Positions 35,368-43,807 of a DNA stretch of 64,000 nucleotides are shown here, one piece after another. This stretch comes from Leadbetterella sp031420365 (lineage in GTDB: Bacteria; Bacteroidota; Bacteroidia; Cytophagales; Spirosomataceae): positions 11,877-75,876 of the forward strand of contig JANOMP010000241.1 in NCBI GenBank assembly GCA_031420365.1, read 5' to 3'. The notes under the pieces are model-generated. The model was not told the origin of the DNA, ran no database searches, and saw only the letters and a program-made list of their open reading frames with translations. Made by a program: the position numbers and the translations under genes. Numbering within the stretch: the first letter of the stretch is position 1; every line of letters starts with the position of its first letter.

Positions 35368-37251
35368 ATGTCTGAAGAAAATAAGGTTAAGTATGACGAA
35401 GACAGTATCAAATCTTTAGATTGGAAAGAACATATTCGACTTAGACCTGGAATGTATATTGGAAAGTTAGGTGATGGATCTTCTCCTGACGATGGAATTT
35501 ATGTTTTATTTAAGGAAGTAATGGATAATTGTATTGATGAATTCGCTATGGGAAATGGCAAATCTATTGATATTGTTATGGATGAAGGAAAAGTTTTTGT
35601 TAGAGATTATGGACGTGGGATTCCACTAGGAAAAGTGGTAGACGTGGTTTCAAAAATAAACACTGGGGCGAAATACGATAGTAAAGCATTTCAAAAGTCT
35701 GTTGGGTTAAATGGAGTTGGTATCAAAGCTGTGAATGCACTTTCAAGTTATTTTATTGTAAAGTCTTATAGAGAAGGAGAGTGTAAAACTGCAATTTTTG
35801 AAAGAGGCGAACTGGTCTCTGAATCGGGAATTGAAATTTCTTCAGAAAAAAATGGCACACTGGTTGAGTTTATTGCTGACGCGCAAGTTTTTAAAAATTA
35901 TCATTTTATTCCACAATATGTGGAAAATATGATTTGGAATTATTGTTATTTGAATGCAGGATTGGTATTAAATTTTAATAAGAAAAAATACATTTCTCAA
36001 AATGGATTATTGGATTTGTTGTTAAGAAAAACAGATGAATCTAATCTAAGGTATCCAATTATTCACTTAAAAGGTGAAGATTTAGAAGTTGCAATTACTC
36101 ATGGAAATCAATATGGAGAGGAGTATTATTCGTTTGTAAATGGTCAAAATACCACTCAGGGAGGCACCCACCTTTCGGCTTTTAAGGAGGCAATTGTAAA
36201 AACAGTTAGAGATCATTTTAATAAGGATTATGCTCCAGAAGATATTAGACAGTCTATAATTGGAGCAATATCTATTCGAATACAAGAGCCAGTTTTTGAA
36301 TCTCAAACAAAGACTAAGTTAGGCTCTTCCAATATTTCTTTGGAAGAAAACGCTGCTACGGTAAGAACATTTGTTAATGATTTTTTGAAGGAACATTTAG
36401 ATAATTATTTACATATGTATCCTATCGTTAAAGATGCATTAAAAAAGCGAATTGAACAATCAGAGAGAGAGCGTAAAGAATTAGCAGGAGTAAAGAAAAT
36501 TGCCAACGAAAGAGCAAAAAAGGCAAATTTGCATAATAAAAAATTAAGGGATTGTAGATTTCATTTAGGGGATGAAAAATATGAGAATAGACTAGAAACT
36601 ATGATTTTCATTACTGAGGGCGATTCCGCTAGTGGCTCAATTACTAAAGCAAGAAGTCCTGAAACACAAGCAGTATTTAGTTTAAGAGGTAAGCCTCTAA
36701 ATTGCTTTGGATTAAGTAAAAAAATTGTTTATGAAAATGAAGAGTTTAATTTATTGCAACATGCGCTTGATATTGAAAATGATATAGAAAGTTTAAGATA
36801 TAGCCAAATTATTATTGCCACTGACGCCGATGTGGATGGGTCTCATATTCGTTTATTACTTTTAACTTTTTTCTTGCAGTTTTTTCCAGATTTGGTAAGA
36901 GCAGGTCATTTATATATTTTACAAACCCCTTTGTTTAGAATACGAAATAAGAAAGAAACCATTTATTGCTACACAGATGAAGAACGACAGAGAGCAATTC
37001 AAAAACTTGGAGGACGTCCTGAAATAACAAGATTTAAAGGATTGGGGGAAATTTCTCCTCATGAATTTGAAGGTTTTATAGGAAAAGAAATTAGATTAGA
37101 ACCTGTTATATTAGAAAAGGAATCTTCTATTCATAGAATATTGGGCTATTATATGGGTAAAAATACGCCAGAACGCCAGAATTTTATTATTGATAATTTG
37201 ATAATTGAACAAGATATTACTGAAGAAAAAGAAGTGATTCTAGAGGATTAA
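35368..37251 (+). CDS. parE: DNA topoisomerase IV subunit B
   Basis: A 627-residue type IIA topoisomerase ATPase subunit. The GHKL ATP site is seen in KEVMDNCIDEFAMG (about 51-64), RDYGRGIPLGKV and GLNGVGIKAVNALS; the TOPRIM domain in FITEGDSASGS with DADVDGSHIRLLLL. The start region LDWKEHIRLRPGMYIGKLGDGSSPDDG is typical of Bacteroidota ParE rather than GyrB, as is the short TOPRIM C-terminus without GyrB's insert. It decatenates daughter chromosomes with ParC. parC, usually the next gene in this phylum, is absent here; pheA follows after 20 bp. Confidence 0.88.
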   Translation: MSEENKVKYDEDSIKSLDWKEHIRLRPGMYIGKLGDGSSPDDGIYVLFKEVMDNCIDEFAMGNGKSIDIVMDEGKVFVRDYGRGIPLGKVVDVVSKINTGAKYDSKAFQKSVGLNGVGIKAVNALSSYFIVKSYREGECKTAIFERGELVSESGIEISSEKNGTLVEFIADAQVFKNYHFIPQYVENMIWNYCYLNAGLVLNFNKKKYISQNGLLDLLLRKTDESNLRYPIIHLKGEDLEVAITHGNQYGEEYYSFVNGQNTTQGGTHLSAFKEAIVKTVRDHFNKDYAPEDIRQSIIGAISIRIQEPVFESQTKTKLGSSNISLEENAATVRTFVNDFLKEHLDNYLHMYPIVKDALKKRIEQSERERKELAGVKKIANERAKKANLHNKKLRDCRFHLGDEKYENRLETMIFITEGDSASGSITKARSPETQAVFSLRGKPLNCFGLSKKIVYENEEFNLLQHALDIENDIESLRYSQIIIATDADVDGSHIRLLLLTFFLQFFPDLVRAGHLYILQTPLFRIRNKKETIYCYTDEERQRAIQKLGGRPEITRFKGLGEISPHEFEGFIGKEIRLEPVILEKESSIHRILGYYMGKNTPERQNFIIDNLIIEQDITEEKEVILED

Positions 37252-37271
37252 ATATTTAAATTTAAAGCATT

Positions 37272-38345
37272 GTGACGTTAGAGGAATTAAGAAGTGAAAT
37301 TGATAAATTAGACGATAATCTTTTGGAATTGTTAAACCAAAGGATGAATTGGGTTCATAAAGTTGGGGAAATAAAAAATAAAACTAAAACGCTTATTTAC
37401 AGACCTGAAAGAGAAAAGGCTATATTAGAGCGAATGTTTGTCCAAAATAAAGGGCCTTTAAATAGAGAAGCAATTGAAGCAATTTATTTAGAAATATTTG
37501 CAGCTGCCAGAAATATTGAACTTCCAGAAAGAATTGCATATTTAGGTCCTGAAGGTAGTTTTACGCATCAAGCTGCAGAAAGTAGATTTGGAGCAATGTC
37601 CGAATATATGACCCTACCTACTATCAAAGCTGTTTTTGAAGCAGTCGAAACAGAAAGAGCAAAATTTGGGGTAATACCAATCGAAAATAATCAAGAAGGA
37701 ATTGTCTATGAAACAGTAGATTTATTGAATGAAACCAACGTGAATATTGCCGCTGAGTTAAAAATTCCTGTGCATTTTGCAATGGCTACTGAAGCCGAGA
37801 ACCCCTCAAAAATTAAAAGAATTTATTCAAAAGACATTGCTTTTAGGCAATGTAGAGGCTTTTTAAATAAATATTTTGAACAAACTAACCCGGAAGAAAT
37901 CCAAGTAGAATCCACATCTAAAGCGGCAAAATTAGCTTCTGAAGATCCAGAAGCTGCTGCCATTTGTAGTGAAATAGCCGCAAAGTTATTTAGGCTGCCA
38001 GTTTTGTTCAATAATATTGAAGATAACAGTAATAACCGAACGCGATTTTTTATTATTTCTAAAAAATTCGAAAATTTACCTTCGGGCAATGATAAAACCA
38101 CTATTGTTGCTAGACTTCCGCATACAGAAGAAGCTGGAGCATTAGCGAATTTTTTATTAGATTTTAAAAATGAAAATATTAACCTAACAAAAATAGAGAG
38201 CAGACCATATAAAGGAGACGAAGATTTTAATTTTTGGTTTTTTGTTGAAATTTTGGGCTATTCGAAGGATGTAGGTTTCCAAAACATTTTAAAAAAACAT
38301 GGAGATTACATAAAAGTATTGGGAAGCTATGTTAGAAATGCTTGA
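37272..38345 (+). CDS. pheA: Bifunctional chorismate mutase/prephenate dehydratase
   Basis: A 357-residue enzyme for phenylalanine synthesis. Residues 1-85 are an AroQ chorismate mutase (RSEIDKLDDNLLELLNQRMN start, KNKTK and RPEREKAILERM), converting chorismate to prephenate. Residues about 90-270 are prephenate dehydratase (YLGPEGSFTHQAA, PIENNQEG, NNRTRFFIIS), giving phenylpyruvate. The last 80 are the ACT domain with the ESRPYKGDEDFNFWFFVE motif, which senses phenylalanine. The start is GTG at 37272; no ATG lies nearby. It is 20 bp downstream of parE, an unusual pairing that suggests co-transcription without related function. Confidence 0.93.
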   Translation: MTLEELRSEIDKLDDNLLELLNQRMNWVHKVGEIKNKTKTLIYRPEREKAILERMFVQNKGPLNREAIEAIYLEIFAAARNIELPERIAYLGPEGSFTHQAAESRFGAMSEYMTLPTIKAVFEAVETERAKFGVIPIENNQEGIVYETVDLLNETNVNIAAELKIPVHFAMATEAENPSKIKRIYSKDIAFRQCRGFLNKYFEQTNPEEIQVESTSKAAKLASEDPEAAAICSEIAAKLFRLPVLFNNIEDNSNNRTRFFIISKKFENLPSGNDKTTIVARLPHTEEAGALANFLLDFKNENINLTKIESRPYKGDEDFNFWFFVEILGYSKDVGFQNILKKHGDYIKVLGSYVRNA

Positions 38346-38351
38346 TACTAA

Positions 38352-38509
38352 GGATCTGTTAAGAAATAAGGTTTACTGAATTGACGAATTTATTTTGTTA
38401 TTCTTCAAGGCAAAAAATCTTTAAATAGTATAGCTATTCAATGATTTTTTAACGCAGAAAAAAGGCAAAAGAAAGAGGCAAAATGTAAAGGTTATTTTGT
38501 ATCAGATTC
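38352..38509. mobile_element. MITE-like element with 25-bp imperfect inverted repeats and TAA duplication
   Basis: The left end (38352-38376, starting GGATCTGTTAAG) and right end (38485-38509, the complement starting GAATCTGATACA) match at 19 of 25 positions in inverted orientation. TAA flanks both sides (38349-38351 and 38510-38512), as expected for a 3-bp target duplication. The interior holds a hairpin, AAAAAATC and GATTTTTT outside AATAG and CTATT (38412-38450). There is no gene inside. Ends and TAA duplication resemble IS5-family (TNA-targeting) elements, so this is probably a non-autonomous relative. It touches the stop codon of the next gene without altering it. Confidence 0.65.
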
Positions 38510-40176
38510 TAAAGTAATAATTTTAAATTAATTATTGTATTCTCGCTATGAAGGCCTTCATATTTTATTCTGTACAATTGATATTCGCCAGAAGGTAAAA
38601 GATTTTTAGGAAAAGATGTTTTATGTTGATTAGAGAAATATCTTCTAGTTTTCAGGAATTGAAATAAATTATTTTTTTTGTGAAAACTTGGGAATATATA
38701 TTCTTTAGAATTGTGTTTTAATACATAATAAATCCCGTTTTCTTTTTTCTCGGATATTTCATTTGTTTCTTGTATCTCTAGAAAATTTCCAAGAAGTTTT
38801 ACTTTAATAACATCATTTGAAAGTAAATAATTTTCTTTCATTAATGTTTCTAAACTATTTTCTGGAAATTGGTATTTTCCGCTTTTATAAGGTTCATTTA
38901 AAAGTGGGTTTAATCTTGCTATGTGTTCTTTATCAGCGTATTGATTTACCCAAGTGCCACTATTTTTCCAATTTATTCCATCCGTTATTGCATTTTTTTT
39001 CTTAAATATAGCCATTTCGTATGTGTTAAAATACGAAATCAACAATACACTAAATGTGATAAAAGAAATTAATATGGAAATTGCATTACTTTTTTTAATA
39101 TTTGTGATAATAAAAATATAAATCAAAGAAAGAAGCATAGCTGAATTAATAGTGTACCTGCTGAAAATCGGAAATCCAGTCCTAGTAATTCCTATTAATA
39201 TGGCAGTTGAAAAAATAAAACCAAAGCATAATAAGACAAACAAATCAAATTTTGAATGCCTTAATTTTGTAAAATATCCTTTGTTGTTTTTATATCCAAA
39301 GGGATACTTTTTGAAAAAGAAAAACCCAAAAAGCAATATAGAAGCAAATCCTCCTATTGATGAAACAAGTTTTCCATATTCTGATAATTTATTTGATAGG
39401 TCAGTAATATTTAAGAGGTATGACCCTAAAAATTCAAATGTGTATTTTCCGCTTGAAAACAGACTTTTTGAAGGAGAAATTTCAGAAGTCCAACTTGGTT
39501 TTTCATATCCAATAAAATATATAAAAATTGTTAATGAAGCGAGGGCAATCCAAATTACCGCCAATTTGTTTTTTCTTTGAAAAACAAGCAATGCTGCGCC
39601 AATAATAAAACAAAGTATTCCATTTCCATGAGAATAGAGGGCTATAATTGCAAAAAATAGGGCAATTTGAAAACTAAATTTTCTAATAAAAGTTAAAAAA
39701 TAGAAACTTAAAAAAGTGTAAAGTATGACAGAAAAATTTTGGAAAGGAACCATCAATGATTGTAAACTTTCATAATATTGTGCTTGAAAAATTAAAAATA
39801 TTATTGGACATAATTTTAGTATATTAGATACATAGGGTTTAGCGGCAATTAAGAAAAGAATAAAAATCATTATTAAATTAAGAAATCCTATTAAAGCTAA
39901 AATTTTCATTTGAAAACCTCCTGAAATTAGATAAATTAATAACATAAAAAATCTATCATTAGCAACCCTATGCTCGTTATTTTGGGAAAAGAAGCTATCA
40001 AACTTTTCTTTTAATGGTAAATCGGTAAATAAGTTATAAACTGGCAACATAATACCATGAAAGTCATCCCACAAAGGGATATTAACTAAAATATGAAATT
40101 GATAGTACCATAAAGCGCAAATACAAACTACTGAAATTGCAACAAAAGTGATTTTCTTTCTAGTACTATTTTGCAT
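38509..40176 (-). CDS. Polytopic membrane protein, possible GT-C-type glycosyltransferase
   Basis: A 555-residue protein of unknown role with about 11 membrane spans over residues 9-400 and a soluble C-terminal tail of about 150. The first periplasmic loop (HILVNIPLWDDFHGIMLPVY) contains a D-D motif right after the first span, the position of the catalytic acidic residue in GT-C enzymes, and NNEHRVANDRFF follows. This is suggestive, not proof. It starts 4 bp after ribF and so is last in the ftsX-uppP-truB-ribF operon, an unusual addition to that block. The stop codon lies at the edge of the MITE-like element. Confidence 0.6.
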   Translation of the reverse strand: MQNSTRKKITFVAISVVCICALWYYQFHILVNIPLWDDFHGIMLPVYNLFTDLPLKEKFDSFFSQNNEHRVANDRFFMLLIYLISGGFQMKILALIGFLNLIMIFILFLIAAKPYVSNILKLCPIIFLIFQAQYYESLQSLMVPFQNFSVILYTFLSFYFLTFIRKFSFQIALFFAIIALYSHGNGILCFIIGAALLVFQRKNKLAVIWIALASLTIFIYFIGYEKPSWTSEISPSKSLFSSGKYTFEFLGSYLLNITDLSNKLSEYGKLVSSIGGFASILLFGFFFFKKYPFGYKNNKGYFTKLRHSKFDLFVLLCFGFIFSTAILIGITRTGFPIFSRYTINSAMLLSLIYIFIITNIKKSNAISILISFITFSVLLISYFNTYEMAIFKKKNAITDGINWKNSGTWVNQYADKEHIARLNPLLNEPYKSGKYQFPENSLETLMKENYLLSNDVIKVKLLGNFLEIQETNEISEKKENGIYYVLKHNSKEYIFPSFHKKNNLFQFLKTRRYFSNQHKTSFPKNLLPSGEYQLYRIKYEGLHSENTIINLKLLL

Positions 40177-40180
40177 ATAT

Positions 40181-41107
40181 TTAATGGAGTATTTTTTTTG
40201 CTATTTCACAATCCAGTTTAATTTGGGCAATTAATTTTTCAATTGAATCAAATTTTATTTCTTCTCTTATGAATTCAATAATTTCTACTTTTAATATTTC
40301 ACCATAAATATCATCATTAAAATCAAAGATGTGGACTTCTTGGGTTCTACCAATTCCATCTACAGTTGGCCGATTACCAATATTCATTATTCCTTCATAT
40401 TCTAAATTTCTAAGGGTTATTTTACTGGCATACACACCATTTTTTGGAATCAGCTTATAGTTTTTTTGTACTTGTACATTAGCAGTTGGAAAGCCTATTG
40501 TTCGACCTAGTTGTCTGCCTTTCACAACATGCCCTGAAAAACTATAAGGCCTTCCAAGCAACTCATTGGCAATCTGAACTTTTCCATTAATTATCGCATT
40601 CCTTATTTTAGTAGAACTTATTGTGATATTTTCAATTTCTTGCCTTGAAATTTCTTCTATTTGTATTTTGAAGCGATCTGAATGTTTCAATAAATAATCA
40701 ATTCCGCCTTCGCGGTTTTTCCCAAATCTATGATCATAACCAATTACTAAAACTTTTGTTCCTAAACCTTCTGTCAAAATATCTTCAATGTATTGTTCAG
40801 AACTTAGCTCTGAAAATTCCCTTGTAAAAGGTAGAATCACCAAATGATCAATCCCTAGTTTGGCTAATATTTCTGTTTTCTCATCAATTGTAGATAACAA
40901 CTTAATATCATCGTTTGTAGGAGATACAATTACTCTCGGATGAGGCCAAAATGTAAGTAATACACTTTCTCCACCAGTTTTTTTTGTAATTTCTACTAGT
41001 CGTTTTATGATTTTTACGTGGCCCACATGCACTCCATCAAAAGTGCCTGTGGTTACAACTGCATTCCCAATTGCCTGAAAATCAATTAGTTTGTTATAAA
41101 TTTTCAT
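40181..41107 (-). CDS. ribF: Bifunctional riboflavin kinase/FAD synthetase
   Basis: A 308-residue enzyme making FMN and FAD from riboflavin. The N-terminal FAD synthetase domain has GTFDGVHVGHVKII (nucleotidyltransferase HxGH-type motif) and LVIGYDHRFGKNREG; the ISSTKIRNAI segment is also typical. The C-terminal riboflavin kinase (about 180-308) has GRPYSFSGHVVKGRQLGRTI, GFPTANV and MNIGNRPTVDG. It overlaps truB by 14 bp, as in many Bacteroidota. Cytoplasmic. Confidence 0.95.
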   Translation of the reverse strand: MKIYNKLIDFQAIGNAVVTTGTFDGVHVGHVKIIKRLVEITKKTGGESVLLTFWPHPRVIVSPTNDDIKLLSTIDEKTEILAKLGIDHLVILPFTREFSELSSEQYIEDILTEGLGTKVLVIGYDHRFGKNREGGIDYLLKHSDRFKIQIEEISRQEIENITISSTKIRNAIINGKVQIANELLGRPYSFSGHVVKGRQLGRTIGFPTANVQVQKNYKLIPKNGVYASKITLRNLEYEGIMNIGNRPTVDGIGRTQEVHIFDFNDDIYGEILKVEIIEFIREEIKFDSIEKLIAQIKLDCEIAKKILH

Positions 41108-41789
41108 TTTCAGCTTTTAATATTTTTACAAAATTATCAACCGAATACGCATTTTCAACTGAAAAATCTCCAATTTTTGTTCTTCTAAGGCTACTCAGAT
41201 ATCCACCCGAAGCCAAAGTTAAACCAAAATCTCTCGCTAAACTCCTAATATAGGTACCTTTGGAGCAAACCACCCGGAAGTCTATCTCTGGAAAATTATT
41301 AGCATTTATTTCAAATTCTGAAATTTCTATTTCTCTTGATTTTAGTTCTATTTCCACTCCTGCTCTTGCTGCAGTATAGGCTCTTTTACCATTTACTTTA
41401 ATAGCTGAAAAAGCTGGTGGTATCTGTTGAATAAATCCAACAAAACTCTTTCTTGCAGTTTCTAACATATCAGAATTTATGTGTTCTATTGGAAACTCTT
41501 TATCGACTTCTGTTTCTAAGTCAAAAGAAGGAGTGGTTTTTCCAAGAATTATTTTACCGGTATATTCTTTTTTTTGACCTTGGTAAATGTCTATTTCTTT
41601 TGTTTTTTTTCCAGTACATAAAATCAATAGTCCAGTAGCTAATGGATCCAAAGTTCCAGCATGCCCAACTTTTTTAAATTTCCCTGCATATCTAATTTTA
41701 TTTACAACATCAAAAGAAGTCCAAGTTAAAGGTTTATCTATTAAAAGAACTTGATTATTGTATGGAATCTCTTTTTCTGTCGATTGCAT
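41094..41789 (-). CDS. truB: tRNA pseudouridine(55) synthase
   Basis: About 231 residues from ATG 41789, whose first base is the last base of the uppP stop (TAATG); a longer frame to 41828 would overlap uppP. Catalytic Asp48 is in HAGTLDPLATGLL. Other family stretches are LLIDKPLTWTSFDVV, PPAFSAIKVNGKRAY and CSKGTYIRSLARDFG. It makes the universal pseudouridine 55 in the T-loop of tRNAs. Translational coupling on both sides (uppP and ribF) supports one operon. Confidence 0.95.
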   Translation of the reverse strand: MQSTEKEIPYNNQVLLIDKPLTWTSFDVVNKIRYAGKFKKVGHAGTLDPLATGLLILCTGKKTKEIDIYQGQKKEYTGKIILGKTTPSFDLETEVDKEFPIEHINSDMLETARKSFVGFIQQIPPAFSAIKVNGKRAYTAARAGVEIELKSREIEISEFEINANNFPEIDFRVVCSKGTYIRSLARDFGLTLASGGYLSSLRRTKIGDFSVENAYSVDNFVKILKAENENL

Positions 41790-42580
41790 TACACTATTTT
41801 TAAATCTACGCCCATAAACAAAAGGCAAAGCAAAATTAATCCTAAGGCAATTCGATAATATCCAAAAACCTTGAAACCATGTTTCTGAAGAAATCCTATA
41901 AAGAATTTTATTGCTATTATTGCTACAATAAAAGCGACTAAGTTGCCAATTCCTAATAATAAAAGCTCAGATGAGTCAAAATTTAAATCTCCATTTTTGT
42001 ACCCTTTTAAAAGTTTATACCCCGAAGCAGCAAACATAGTGGGCACAGCCAAAAAGAAAGAGAACTCTGCAGCTGATTTTCTACTTAAGCCTTGAAACAT
42101 TCCTCCAATAATTGAAGCTGCAGATCTTGATACCCCTGGAATCATTGCTAGGCATTGGAAAAGCCCTATTATAAAGCTATTTTTAAAGGAAGCATTTTCT
42201 TTTGTTTCTTTATTTTCGAAATATTTATCAATAAAAACTAAAATTATACCTCCCAATAATAGCGTAGTAGCCACTACCCATACATTTTCAAGAATGGAAT
42301 CAATAAAATCATTTAATAAAAATCCAATAATAGCTGCAGGTATAAAAGCTACTAGAAGTTTAAAATAGAAATCGAAGGATTGAAAAAAACGCTTCCAGTA
42401 TAAAACAAGTACGGCTATAATTGCACCAAATTGTATGTTTACTTCGAAAATCTTGGTAAAAGGATTATTAGCAATTCCCATAAATGATGCCCCAATAATC
42501 ATATGACCCGTTGAGCTTATTGGCAAGTATTCAGTTATTCCTTCAATTATAGCTAGTATAATTGCATGTATAATATTCAT
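41789..42580 (-). CDS. uppP: Undecaprenyl-diphosphatase UppP/BacA
   Basis: A 263-residue membrane phosphatase with about seven spans. The two conserved motifs are EGITEYLPISSTGHMII near the N-terminus and PGVSRSAASIIGGM near residue 157. It removes a phosphate from undecaprenyl diphosphate to renew the lipid carrier for peptidoglycan and surface glycans, which fits the many glycan genes in this window. It starts 6 bp after the DUF3098 gene and overlaps truB by one base. Confidence 0.95.
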   Translation of the reverse strand: MNIIHAIILAIIEGITEYLPISSTGHMIIGASFMGIANNPFTKIFEVNIQFGAIIAVLVLYWKRFFQSFDFYFKLLVAFIPAAIIGFLLNDFIDSILENVWVVATTLLLGGIILVFIDKYFENKETKENASFKNSFIIGLFQCLAMIPGVSRSAASIIGGMFQGLSRKSAAEFSFFLAVPTMFAASGYKLLKGYKNGDLNFDSSELLLLGIGNLVAFIVAIIAIKFFIGFLQKHGFKVFGYYRIALGLILLCLLFMGVDLKIV

Positions 42581-42586
42581 TAAAAA

Positions 42587-42832
42587 TTATGCTTTTTTCT
42601 TTAATAATGCATAAAACTCAATCATAAATCCAACAAAAGCTATAATTGGCCCCAAGGTTAATCCCATAAATCCAAAACCAAACTCTTCTTTATCAAGTGT
42701 CATGATAATAAATCCAGCAATAATTAAAATGATACCTACAATCATAATCTTAAAATTTGACTTTGCGAAAGGCAAACCATCGAAATTTTCACTGGAAGAC
42801 TTATCAGGGCTTTTTAAATTTTTTTCTTTCAT
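42587..42832 (-). CDS. DUF3098 family small membrane protein
   Basis: An 81-residue protein with two membrane spans (KIMIVGIILIIAGFIIMTL and LTLGPIIAFVGFMIEFYALL) after a 25-residue charged, cytoplasmic N-terminus. The LPFAKSNFKIMIVGI start is typical of DUF3098, a Bacteroidota family that always sits between ftsX and uppP. Its function is unknown; constant linkage to ftsX suggests a part in division or envelope work. Confidence 0.88.
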   Translation of the reverse strand: MKEKNLKSPDKSSSENFDGLPFAKSNFKIMIVGIILIIAGFIIMTLDKEEFGFGFMGLTLGPIIAFVGFMIEFYALLKKKA

Positions 42833-42841
42833 TATTTAATT

Positions 42842-43720
42842 TTAATATAATTTATCTAAATCCATTTTATGATATCTGGCAATAGACTGGAACGTGCTTA
42901 GAATTCCTATCAAAGGGCCTAAAATCAGTAATATTCCGAACAATATATAAATCGAACTATTGTTTTGTATTAATTCAAGCCCATCAATTTGATAAGTAGC
43001 TATTTTTTTAGTTATAAAAATTAAGCCCACAGAAATTATTGCAGCAACAAAACCTTGAAAAAAGCCTTTTTTAAGAAATGGTTTTTGAATAAAAAAATCT
43101 GTTGCCCCTACCAATTGCATAGTTCTAATAATAAATCGTTGAGAATATAATGCAAGTTTGATTGTATTGTTAATTAAAAGTAGGGTGGCAATAAAAAATA
43201 TCATAACTACAATTGCCAAAACTTTATAAATTTTATTCACATTAGATATGATTCCTTTTAAGAAATCTTTTGCATAATCTACTTCAAAAACAAAGGGTAT
43301 TTTTTCAATATTAGTTTTTATTTGAGTTAATTTGAGCTCAGTTATATATTCCTCTTTGAGTTTAATAGTGAATGAATCTCTAAAAGGATTATCTCCTAAA
43401 ACATCTTGAAAATTTTCTTTGGTGTCATTAAAGAAGATTTCAGCGGCTGTTTCTTTTGAGATTAAAAAAATTTGAGGAACATTATTTTTTATATCAGCAA
43501 TCGATAAGTTAATCAAGTCGCTTTTTAATTGACTTATTTCGTTTGCATCTAAATCTCTTTCTAAATAGACCTGAATTTCTATATTCTGCTTTACATATTT
43601 TATTAATTCTTTTGAAGAAAGAGCTATCCAACCACAAAATCCAATCATAAAAAGTGCTACTGATAAGCTTATTATGATTAATATTCCTGGATAACTTCCT
43701 AATCTTTTATTAAAACTCAT
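42842..43720 (-). CDS. ftsX: Cell-division ABC transporter-like permease FtsX
   Basis: A 292-residue membrane protein with four spans: one N-terminal (IISLSVALFMIGFCGWIAL), a large periplasmic domain (about 45-165, with IQVYLERDLDANEISQL), then three C-terminal spans. It forms the FtsEX complex that controls peptidoglycan hydrolases at the septum. NTIKLALYSQRFIIRTMQLV before the third span is the usual cytoplasmic loop. The partner ftsE lies 7 kb away (50346-51029), the normal split in this phylum. First gene of its operon. Confidence 0.93.
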   Translation of the reverse strand: MSFNKRLGSYPGILIIISLSVALFMIGFCGWIALSSKELIKYVKQNIEIQVYLERDLDANEISQLKSDLINLSIADIKNNVPQIFLISKETAAEIFFNDTKENFQDVLGDNPFRDSFTIKLKEEYITELKLTQIKTNIEKIPFVFEVDYAKDFLKGIISNVNKIYKVLAIVVMIFFIATLLLINNTIKLALYSQRFIIRTMQLVGATDFFIQKPFLKKGFFQGFVAAIISVGLIFITKKIATYQIDGLELIQNNSSIYILFGILLILGPLIGILSTFQSIARYHKMDLDKLY

Positions 43721-43744
43721 TTAGCTTACATTAAATCTTAAAAA

Positions 43745-43752
43745 CAAATATA
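43745..43752 (-). promoter_or_regulatory. Candidate -7 box upstream of ftsX
   Basis: Minus strand TATATTTG matches TAnnTTTG 24 bp before the ftsX ATG. No good -33 box was found at the right distance. Confidence 0.4.
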
Positions 43753-43807
43753 ATTATTTTTTTTCGGGAAGAAATTTTACTTAAAAATTTTAAGATTTTT
43801 TAATTGT

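Noticed and set aside
41790..41828. Longer truB start
   Set aside because: It would overlap uppP; ATG 41789 gives a TAATG junction and the conserved start.
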